From Acanthaster planci (Eukaryota > Echinodermata > Asteroidea > Valvatida > Acanthasteridae): a stretch of 55,379 nt of DNA. Below the pieces are notes generated by a model. It saw nothing but the letters and a program-made list of their open reading frames with translations. It was not told where the DNA came from and did not search any database. The number at the start of each line of letters is the position of its first letter. Positions within the stretch are counted from its first letter, which is position 1. Below, in pieces: positions 14,201 through 26,200 of this stretch. The DNA lies in NCBI RefSeq assembly GCF_001949145.1, contig NW_019091392.1, forward strand, positions 895,863 through 951,241, in the 5' to 3' direction. Both the position numbers and the translations under genes were made by a program.

Positions 14201-17200
14201 GTCCTTCCCGTGTTTGTAAGTGTCCAGTAAATGAAGATAGGAATTTTTAAAGAATGTTGCAAACAGAACAAAAATGATAATTATCCTGGACCAGCATCAT
14301 CAACATTGATAACTGCCCCCGGCAGCAAGTGGTTAAGAAGAAGAGCCACTCTCCTCTATGTGTACATCACTACCCTTCCATTGGATTGGTCAAGACTTTT
14401 TCGATGATGGGGATGCGGTGCTTTCCAATCGATAGAAGTCCACATAGCCTGGTGGCCCACCAAGTTGTGCCTTGTCTCTCCGCATGTTTAAAAGTAACCA
14501 ACAAGCTTCAAAATCTGGCCACCAAGTTTAACATTAGGGGTGTTACATTTACGTTCTGGAATATTTTAGCCAACACAACATGATCTGGACACTAAAAGCT
14601 GTCTGTCAGTGGTCATGCTTGCTTCCAATTTCAAAGCTATGATGCCAAGAAATGCACTCTATTTTGGACATGGTCCTTGAACCATACCCCCCCAGTATTT
14701 CAATATTTCTGTCTGTCCCCATCAAGTTTAAAATCTCAAACTTGGAGAACACTGGGAGTGGTTGAAACTGGTTCCCTCCACACATTCCAACAGACTGATT
14801 GGGAACCAGTGCGTAGATTCCATCACTTGTTAAGCTTGGAACAGTTAACGAGCCATCCAGATTATTTACATGGAGTTTGGTGCGTCAGAACCCTGGAGTA
14901 CTAGATCTGGATCTCAAAAACTCATTCACCATCACAGCACCTTGTAGGTGTCAATTACAAACTTAGTCTTGCATCAGTGAAGGACCAAATGCAATATCAA
15001 GTTCACACGCTTGCCTAACACAAAGTTCTGTCAAGAGTCAACAACTGCAACACCCACTTTAGGTGCAGGTGCTGTAATTCAGGGTCAACATCTTAATTGA
15101 TAAAAAACTGAAATCAGGTAAAAAGCTGAATTCTCACATCCCTGCATATACTACTTTCCGGGAACACAAATCACTCTTGACAATTTTGCCTGAGGAAAGG
15201 AGGCACTGCGCAGGGCAACCTGGATTGTTAAAAGAGATTCTGCCAGAGGTAATGACAGAGGGCAAAAAGGGGACACCATCTTTACAGCATGACTCTGGTG
15301 CACTAAGCCAATAGACAAGCGATAACTGGATTCCGAATGCCTACCAGTCACAGTGGCAGGACTGTGCCAGCCATCAGCTCTTTGTGGAAACATCCACCTC
15401 ATTGGCAAAGAAGACAGTGCATTGTATGGACCGTTTCAATAAGCACCCACTGCAAATGGTACCTTCCAACACAAAATGGCCAGGATGCTCAGTGCGGCCC
15501 GTACCAAGCATGCATGAAAGTCTGCGCATGCATGGCACATCCTAACCAAACAAAAGAAGCCTCTGCTCTGTAAAAACACAACATCTCTTGTTTCAGCACA
15601 GAGCCCAGTGTACATAAATCTACCGAGGGAGGGGCAATTAATGTGCTGTGGTTATTTGTCCAAAACTGAGTAATTCTAGACACACAGACAAGACAGCATC
15701 ATCTGTTTGTATGTATGTATGACTCAGCAAGACTCCCTGCCCAACTAACCTTGGCCAGTGCTGCATCCTTTTCCTGGATGATCGTCCGCATCTCCTCGGC
15801 AACGATGCGCCCCTTGCTAGTCTTGACCCGGTTAATCTGACCCAGGATGGACTTGCCGTACATGGCTATCTCCGGCCCTGTGTCTGACGTGCTCAGCCTT
15901 GCCAGCAAGTCGCCCATGCTCTATCGGAAAGCAAGAGTAGAATCAAACTGATTGAAGTTCCATGCCAAATCATCTCCACAGTAGAAAACAATGCAAAGAC
16001 TGGGTTGAATGTCTGGTTCCCCACCTCCATCACTCAAGTTAGAATGAAATACAAGGGAGTGGGAATAGTCTACCCGCCTTAACTGGAAAAAGTATGTAAA
16101 CTAATGGAATGAGGGCATGTGCCAACCAGCAAAGTGCAGGTATCACTCAGTGATGTTTGCCCAAAGAACATTACTGTCAGGTTAAGCCCTCATTCACAGA
16201 GACAAGAGCATAAAATTGTACCGAATGTAACAGTTTCATGCTCTGAAGAGCATGGCTAATGATCCTTTTGCGACTTATTAATAAAATCTGGTACACTGAG
16301 TTCTTTAAATTCATGTGAACATAACAATTTGAATTCTCCTTTCTTAACTCACCGTTGCTATACCTCGTGATAAGGGGGAAGCTTTTGCTTTAATAGTTAA
16401 AAAGAGATGCCTTGCACCATTACATTGTTCTCAATGGATAAGAACAGCACAAAGGAACCATTCCCTTCCAGAGATGGTGGTCGCAATGCAAAAGCTTGCC
16501 CTGAATCACAAGGTATAGCCTGTCTTTAGTCTGGGGAATTCAAATTTTAATTACACTAGTAAGCAAGAGGTCCTGGGTTTGAGTCCCACTAGAGTAAGCT
16601 TGTGAATTTTTTCGCATGCTCTGTAAGCACCGAGTATATAGTGTTAATAAATCTACACGTCGGGTAAGGCGTGAGGTCAAAATACAGACAGTTTAGAAAC
16701 AGTTAGACGGTTGGTGTTAATCCCCCTTCGTTCCGTTCCTCGTTTGGTTTGGGACAGTTCAACGGTTTGAAAAGACCCGTCTGCCCTGGACTGTTGAGCT
16801 GCACAGGCAACCTTGACAACAATGGAGTTTGTGGCTTACGCAGCCCTAGTTGTGAACAATACCGTAGATCCATTCAAGGAGAACGTCAGTGGCCCCGGTC
16901 AGCCCTCCCTGGCTGGCCGTAAGGATTAGTGGTTAACACCTTGTGATAGATGCAAAATCAACTGCATTCTAGGCTACAGAAATTGCTCTAGCCTCAGAAA
17001 CATTATGAGTGGGTAATTCCTGACAAAAAGACATCACCACAAGATCAAAGTTTGTCTTTAAGCATTTTTTAGACTGGAAATAAAGAATTTTATATGGAAG
17101 TGATGGGAAATTCCAAACACAGTTGCCTCATATCCACAATATGAATTTATTTTGAACTTCAGTCAGGTGTACCAATATTCTTTGAAGGTAATGAAAAAAA

Positions 17201-20200
17201 AAGTCAAACTCCGCGTCAAATAGTGCTGCAAAAAGATGTCAAGGTACGGTTCGGGTCAGACACAGTTCAGAAATGTTTTGCTGAACTTCGGATCGGTTGG
17301 GGTTTGGACATGTACACGTGTACAATGCACACCGAGACATCTAAAAGTTCGCTACGAACGTGCCGCATAGGCCTATATAGTATTTCTGTGTATAAAATTA
17401 TGTTAATATAAATGAATCTTCTATCTCTCCCCATCCACGAGCAACTTTGATTTTAATATTTTTTTTCTAAATTGTTTCCCCAGAGTTCATTTATGAGTAC
17501 ATTCCATATAAAGTTACCGCCGGAGGTGTGACAGTTTCTGACCATGTTTTGCCGACCAGAAGCGGTTGTGTTCGGACCACGTTTGACTCAACAAAATGAT
17601 CGTAAGATATGTGCAAATAGAAAAAACAGCATGCTCAATTAGAAATTTCCTCCTTCAGTACAAAATACAAGATCAAATTAGATTTTGAGCGACTAGTGTT
17701 TTGGTTATTTTTGCGCAATAGATTCAACTACAAAAATATGGCTTTTGTTGCATATCTGAGGAGGAACCTTTCCAAGGACGGCGCCCACGTGACCAAAAGG
17801 GGCGATTTTCCATTCCCACTTCGATCAAACCCTTCATGATCAAATGAAAGGCAAGTTAGACCACTGCATGAACAAAAATCTTCTCGCGCACTGCGCTGCA
17901 TGCACCGAACCATTTGGCAAATTTTCCATCCGGGGATGCCTTCGATCAAGCACCAGTCCGACTGTGATCAGCATCCAATCAAAATTCGTTTTGCATGGCC
18001 ATCAATTTTTATGAGATCATTGGCCTAATATGGAACGTCATTAGCCTAATATGGAACATAAGGGCATGGCTATTGGAGATCGGCAAATATAATACTAGAT
18101 CTGAATATAAATGAGCAAAATTGGATGTAGTGAGAATTTAGAAATGTTATGCAGCAACAATACCGGACGTTGCATGTTCTTGGTTGATTTTGAATGATTT
18201 GGTTGAATGAATGAATAGTTGTAAAAAGCATGTGGTGAATCACATGCTTTTTACAACCATCTCATGATGCGGGCCATTGTAAGTTTCAGTATGTTCAGGC
18301 ATGTTTGGAGTATGCCGTACAACTCGTAATCCATTTTTCGTTGTGTTTGTTTTTTTATTAAGTTTTCTTGTATGTATTCCCACGTGCCCTCAATGAAATG
18401 CCTTCTTAAAGCCGAACATCCGAACCCGAACATTGTCAACATGTCACTGCCCATTTGCCACTGGCCAACACCTAGACCTCACTGAAAATACAAGACGTGA
18501 ATGTGGCCTGACGTACCTCATGTCTCCTCTGCGTGGCACACACTGACAAAGTAACTGCAATGGCTGGTTAACATTTAGGCGTAACAAACATTTTTCGAGT
18601 GAAACTGCCTCTTATTTTGCCTACCATGTCTGAGGGGCCATAATCATCATCCACATCTGTCCCTGAGTCAAAATCGTCCTTATTTTCCAGCCTGCGCAAC
18701 CTGGCTATGGACTCGTCTCGTTCCTCGTTGGCCACTCGCAGCCTGGCCATGATGGCTTCGTCTCTTTCCTTCTGAGCTGCATAAATCTCTTCCACCACAG
18801 CTGAAATGATAAAAATGCATAAAAGAAAGTTGTTGATTAATTTTCCTCAGTCCATTTTGCTATAGTCTGTGAATTAAAATGATATTCATAAATACCTGGG
18901 ATGGTTTTTCTATTTCTATTGGTCGAAACACATGACCATGTATTAATATCAAAAGATAATGCCCACTGAGAAGTGATATTGCCCGCTGCGTAGATCAAGC
19001 GTTGGAATATGGATACGAGACAGTTTAATAGGGTCTGACAGGTCAGGAGTCTGTGTGCACGCGACACGCCATGAGCGCGCCAAGGTCATTGAAGGGAATT
19101 CTATCAACTGGAAACTTTCAAAGGAAATACACCATAAATAAAGGAATGTACCATAAAATGGGCGGGGGGTGTTCAGGAAAACGAAAATAAAGGTTTTAGA
19201 ACAAAATCGTTGGAAATCCATCATATGTTGATGTCTTTTGACTCTCTGAATAAAAAGGTATTTACGAACGGGAATAAATACGCGCTTGGCCAGTCTTAAA
19301 CTAATGGTTAAGACCTTGCCCGGAATTAGTGCTGCAGCCTAACGGCCGAACTGAACCAAAAATCATCAAACAAAGCACTTTCGAAACTGACCGTACCCAA
19401 CTGGTCAGTTGGGATGTTTGCCTTTAATATGGCATGACATTTATAGCACATGGAATGCAAAAAATGGATAACGAGTTGTGCTGCATCAGCGCCTGGCACA
19501 TGTGCGTGCCGTGTACACACATACTATAAATGTACTGTGCAAGTACAGTAAACTTACGACGGCCCTGCATCATGCAATGGTTGTAAAAAGCATGTGGTGA
19601 GAATTCACTAATAATCAACCGAGAACATGCAACATACAGCATTTCCGCTGCATATGGATTCTCACTACATCCAATTGTGCTTATATATTCAAATTTAGCA
19701 TTATGTTTCCCAATCTCCAATAGCCACGCCCTTACGTTCCATATCTGGCCAATGATGTCATATATGGCCATGCAAAACAAATTTTGATTGGATGCTGATC
19801 ACAGTTAGACTCGTGCTCGATCAAAGGCAACTCCGGAAGGAGAACTGATTTTGCCAGGTGGGCCGCGCCGGTGCAGCACTTCAGCGTGCGACACAATTCG
19901 GTTTTTGCGGCGGCCTAACTTGCCTTTCGTTCATCACGTTTGATCAGAGTCATAATGTGAATATGTCGTAATGGAATTTTGCCAGATCTCTAAGATCTGT
20001 AACAAAATGCTGTTATCCGTTCGAAAAAGACTGATGGAAAATTACCCCTTTGGCCACGTGGGTGATGTTCTGGGAAAGAATGCTGACTTAATACCAAGGT
20101 ACTTCTTCAAATACATCGAAAGCCATGGTTTGGCAGTTGAATCTCTTTCGTGAAAAATAACCAAAATACAATTTGCTCGAAATCTAATTTGATCTTGTAT

Positions 20201-23200
20201 CCTGTAAGGAGGAAACTTCCATTTGAGCATGCTGTTTTTTTCTGTTTTCACACTATCCTACAATCGTTTTGTTGAGTCAAGTGTGGTCCAAATATGACTG
20301 CTTTTTGTCGGCAAAACACGGTCAGAAACTGTTGCACCTCCAATGATAACTTTCTATGGAAGTTTTACTCCTAAACAAACTTTGAAGATACATTTTAGAA
20401 AAAAATTGTGTTCACGAAGAAGTTGCTTGTGGATGGGGATGAAGAGGAGATTCGTTGCTTCTACTAACGTATTTTACACACGGAAGTACTACATATGGCA
20501 CATTCATTCGTAGAGTGCTCTTCGACGTCTCAATATACTTTATGTGTACGTGTCCGAACCCAACCGAACCAAAGTTTGTCAAAAAATTTCGGAACCCTGT
20601 CCGAACCGAACCCAAACCTTGGCACCTACTTGCAGCACTACACAGAACACATCCCGATAATGCTGGAGCCCCAATTAGTGGCATCCATTCTCCTGAGCCG
20701 GTCTTAAAGATACGTTTAAGACCAGCCAAGCACATACATGTATTTATTCCCTTAGTTATTCCTCAACCCTAAAAAAATTCACACCATGTACATACTTTTG
20801 ATATTGTCACAATGTTTTTTGGCCGGGCCTTTGGGTCATTTTAGCACCGATTTTATGACCACAAGACATACCTGTCTGCCCCCCAAAAATTATTTTTCCC
20901 AGAAGCATGTATTCAATGCACAGGAGTGAAATTGTGAATAACAAATGACCACATCAAAAACCCACAGATGTTGACTTGAATTGATTCTTCCCAGCTTGGT
21001 CTCACAATAGAAGTCTCTACATCCATGCCATAGCTAGGGGTCACTGCACTTGAGGATCCTTCAAGAAAACTAACATTCTTAAGATTTCTGTGGGCATTGT
21101 TGATCCTTCCATCTTGACAAATAATTAAGTTATACAATGACGATTGATCACAACTTGTCTTGTGCCTGGCAGAAAGGCGTAAGCACTTACGCCCCTTTGC
21201 TGGGAAGCATGATCACTGTAAAAAAACTTTTCCCGGCAAAAGGATGTATGTATGCAACTGTGTCATTTTAATGAAATATAAAGATTTCTTTGCAAACAAT
21301 TTAAAATAAATTTCCCAAGTCGTTAGATAAGTTGTTCAAAGGTTACTTTTTGTACAGCCTGTGTTGGTTTTGTTGTAAATTTTATCCGTTTTTACTAAGA
21401 GAGAGTGTATTTCTTATGCCCTTTTGCCGGAAACATTTTTCTGCTGTGTTCATGCTTCCCAGCAAAAGGGTGTCAGCGTGCTTTTGCCTGGCACACAACG
21501 AACTGTTGTTATTGAGAAGGATGTGCAGTTTCTACATTCTGAGTATCTCATGTCTGAGAATAACGCTGGCATCGGCAGTATTTCTGAGACTGCTACTAAA
21601 CTGATAGACATACCAGCAGCTCTAGCAGCTACCCGAGCCTCCAGTGTTGCCTCCGTCAGGCTCTGAGACAGCCGCATGGACTCAATCTCCTGCTCTGTCT
21701 CTAGAAGTCTCTCCTGCAACTGTAAGTGGGGACATACCAGAAACTGGTCTTAGTCTTGGTAAACTTGTGACTAGCTACAAAAGAAATGTAGTGTCACAAA
21801 ACTGTAATCACTTCGCTTGGCATAATGGTATTTCTTTGCCTTCCAACTCAATGACCTGGATTCAAATCCCACTCACGTCGACATACATGTATGGATCAGG
21901 TATGCAGGCTCTAGAATTCTTATCTGGAATAAAAACGTCTTGCCAACTTTAACAATGAACATTTCTTCATTCATCCTCTCCCACAGGTTTCTTCCGGTTT
22001 ACAACCTTATGGGCCCTTTCCAGGAAGCTTTGTTTCATTACCAAAAAGATAGTAATACTTAATCTTAAAAAAACCCAAAAGAAGAAATCATGCATTTGGG
22101 TGCAAAATATGCCAACTCTAGGTACTACTCAGCAATGAAATCCAACAAAAATTATGATTTTATCCATAAAAGATGACACCACACAACAAAAGCTTTCATC
22201 TGCATTTCAAATATGGGAAACCTGTGAAGCACTTTTGTGTAAAATTAGTCCATTTCAGATGATTTCCAAATTCCAATCCTGCCTGTGCCAAGCCTGTTCC
22301 AAATCATCGCAGTGCATTCACCTCTTTGTTGACATCTCTGGTTGACCCTAGCTCTGACAACAGCATGGGCACGCCCTCCTCAAAGTCCATCTTGGCACTC
22401 GTTCCCCTGTCGACCACTACCCTGATGGGCGTGCTGGTCACCTGCGGCCCAAGCTGGTTGGCAGTAGCACCTGGTGACAACTTGGACTTATCTGATTCAC
22501 ACACACACACACACAAATATCCGGTTACTTACTGGGGCTGACTTTGACTTAAGGCCGGTTCACACTTCAGCCCAACACGAAAATGAAGGAGATTTGACGT
22601 CACAAAACATAAGCTGCAAATTTTGCATGAGATGAAGGGTGTAACTTTTGAGAAACCACAGCTCAAGTATTTGATCTGAAGTCATAATGTCGTACTCCTG
22701 TTTACTCTTAGCCAAGCATGAATCATCTGCAACACACCCACATAAACAGCTGAAATGACTACAAGATTTTAGTGGTGAATCACTGATGGTCAAGCTCAGT
22801 ACTCTTTTCACATTATGGTAGGTGTGTACTTGACAAGGCACCGAGACAAAGAAACAACCCAGATACTGTTATTTCAGTTTTGATATTAATGCTTGAAGAT
22901 GCATGACATGGTCTGGCTGCAGACAGGAATTCAACACGCTTGAGACTGCTAATGAATTCAAACCAGAAAGGGCAATTAGATGTGAGCCACACACGTTATC
23001 TACCTTCGTCCTGCAACAATCCCTTGGGTCAACATAATTTTCCTTAAAAGGATTCCCAGAAACAGTTGCTTGAGGGAAGATAACGAAATGTAAAAAGACA
23101 AGTATAATTCAGAAGTGCCCAATCATCACTTCCCTCCTTTAAATTTAAGCGATTCTCATTGTCTTTGTGCACACATCAGCTCACGCTAGTCCATAGTGGT

Positions 23201-26200
23201 TGAGGTGTGTAGAACCCTTAACAGTCAATGTGCCTTGGTTGCTGTAGCAAATATCACTCTGCGTTATGGTATTGGATTTTCAAAAAAGCAACAATGAAGT
23301 AGGAAATGTTGCACAAATCTTAGACAGATGATCACCTGGGGTGAGTCCATCTTGTACCGGACTGTCATTACGGTATCTTGTCATTTCAAGAAGTTAGGAT
23401 TTTCAGCCAAAAGAAAACTGTGCCAAAGACAACCTCAACGTGAAGTAACAGTGTCAATACTGACCTTCAATCTCTTTGGATGTGTTCCTTGTTTCTGGGG
23501 TAGAAGTCTCCATCAACTTGGGTGCAGCCTGCCCGACATCGCTGTGTCTGCGGACCAGCGGGGGCGGCCCGCTGGCTAGATTGGGCTCACTGTGGGCAAA
23601 CTGACCATAGCTGGGCCCCACTGAGTGCCACTGCCCAGCCTGGTCGGGGGGTACCATCACGCGGTGCGGGCTGACCCACGGGTTGGGTGGCACCGAGTAG
23701 TGGCCCATCACAGGAGGGTACCAGGTGCCATGGGCAGGGGGCATGGTGAAGTTAGGGTTCCAGTCAGGACGGCTGTCTAGGTAGTAATCGTCACGAGCTG
23801 GACGGAAAAAAGAGACCACTTCATTCAATGTCTCTGAAGTGAATGCAACTAAATTGTTTTCAAGTGAGCTTGTCTTGCCAGGTAAGGACTTCTTAACATT
23901 TTTATGAAATGAAGCACAAGTGCGGCATCTTAAACATCTTTAAGCTTTCTGATATGGGACAAGAGGCTTTTTTTCTGTCCTTGAATTCATTAGAGTAGAA
24001 ACAGTGCCAAAATGTCCCAAATTATCACTGCAGTATGTGGCCACATCAAAACTTCAATAATCTGCAAAAAAAGATTATCTTTCCAAAATTATCTTTGAAG
24101 TGAAACTTTCAAGAGGCCCATAATATTGGCCCATTTTGGGCCTTTGGCTCACTCTAGAATCCCCTCCCCGATTCTTATTTTGCTATAAAAGAACTCTCAA
24201 CATCCAACACTTTGACATCACTTACACAAAATTGGCAGATAGATTTAGGACAAATCAGGGTGAGAGTTCAAGTCAATTGACATGTATACACTGCCTATGG
24301 GATGGAATACTCGATTCAAGTCAATTGACATGTATACACTGCCTATGGGATGGAATACTCAATTCAAGTCAATTGACATGTATACACTGCCTATGGGATG
24401 GAATACTCAATTCAAGTCAATTGACATGTATGTACACTGCCTATGGGATGGAATACTCAATTCAAGTCAATTGACATGTATACACTGCCTATGTGATGGA
24501 ATACTCAATGTGCAAAGGGATATCACATAATACTTCATGCTCCCTGCTAATGTTTTGCATTCAAAATTAGCATTAAATGTAGCTGATGTTTGACGCTTGA
24601 CATTTGTACAATGTAAGTCCCCCAGTACGTTCCACGCCAGCTTTGGTCTACCGTCAACGGCATCATAGGAGGCACAACAAAGCTTAAACTGCTCTCAACT
24701 CAGACATCTTAAGTGGTCTTACTTCTTCTCCTGGGCTTCCGGAATCGTCGTCCCTGCCTCTCCCTTCCGTCCTCACTCTCATCCATTCTCATCCCTTCGT
24801 CAGAGGTCACGCTCAGGTCATCCCTTGTAGCGGCATCTGTCTGGTCGACCCCTTTGTTTTCTGAGGGGGACCGCTTGGCCGATTCTGCTTTTTCCTGGAG
24901 GTCTCTCTCTTTAGGGTGCGGTTTACCATCTTGAAAACAACCCAACAAGATTTAAAGGGAGTTTATCATTTTCAAATTTGTTTATTCAACTGTAAGCTAT
25001 ATTTAGATCTGAAATTGGCACCAATCTGAAGTAAACACAAGTCTGTGGAAATTTATGCATGCATTAGTTGGTGTTTCCAATCGATTCTGTTGAAAGTATA
25101 CCTTGATTTGCAACTTGTGTCATACCCTGCCTGTCCATACATTTCACTGCCTGTCCTTTCATTTCTAAAATCATCTACATGTACTAATACACACCCATTT
25201 CATTAGCACGAAATTAAGATGAGAAAAAAGATGAGATCAAATTTGCCACTAAGTGGAATAACTGATAAATAAATCTCCAGTCCTGATAACTATGGAATTA
25301 TCAGACCAGATGATGGTAAACTGAAAATATAGCAGAGGGCCAGTGACTATTCATACAGGCAAGTTCTTACCCCTCAGTATGCGATCTCTCTGCTTAGCAG
25401 GTGACAGCCAGTCTTTCAGCTCTTCATTGACGGATGGATTGGAGCCGGCATACATATCAATGAAGGAAGCCTCAGTAGATTTGTCAAGCTCGCGACGCTC
25501 TGCGGCTTTCCGCAGGGCACGCTCCCTTCTGATCACTTGATTTCTAGATCAAACATAAAGATAATATCATTTTAGATGACAAATCAGATGCTCATCAGAT
25601 ATGAAATGTTCTTTTTGGCATATTAAAGCGTCCATAGTTAATTCTATGGTTCTCATTTTCAACTGACCCTTCTTTTCAGCTCTGAGGCAAAAAAAGATCT
25701 CAAGAATTTCTGGGAACAACCGAGTACATTGTAAGTCTAGTTACCCTTTCCACACACTCCCCTCTGCCTAACCAAACCTCCCTCGAGGTAAAAAAAAAAA
25801 AATTAGAACAAGAGAACTATCTACAGACACCTTGCAAAAAAGAGGTTTTATGATAGGGCTATGCCGAATATCCAAATAACCGATTATTCGATCGACTGTC
25901 GAATATTCAAATATTATTTTCGTATTTGAATATTTGAATGTGAAATTCATGAAAAGGAAGGGAAAATTTTCTTTTGTTTTAAATGAGAAAATTGCACCAT
26001 GGAGGCTTGTTTCAAGCAGATTCAAATGAAAAGTGTAAGAAATCTTACAATGATTTAAAAAGTCAATTATTCATTAAACAATTTAAAAGGAATAGAAATT
26101 TTTAACAGGGCAAGAAGTCTTGTTCGTCTCTTGAATCTTGCTAAATCCTGGCTGGAGATACTCCTACACATGAGAAGCTATTATATTGATCATAATGTAC

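Larger units (their letters stand above)
8289..15749 (-). other. MIPOL1: MIPOL1 intron 8 (7.46 kb)
   Basis: Bounded by the exon 8 donor and the exon 9 acceptor. Contains the GGCCTC tract, the small foldback at 10.8 kb and a dense ACATGTA/GTACATG cluster near 11.63-11.77 kb. Nothing else recognised. Confidence 0.8.

Noticed and set aside
20913-21137. Minus-strand stretch reading fairly protein-like within MIPOL1 intron 6
   Set aside because: Exons 6 and 7 join in phase without it, flanking splice signals are weak, and a foldback repeat adjoins it. A rare cassette exon cannot be excluded.
24136-24474. Plus-strand open frame with repeated 16-residue units
   Set aside because: Openness is explained by the 48-bp tandem repeat being a multiple of three; it lies in an intron.
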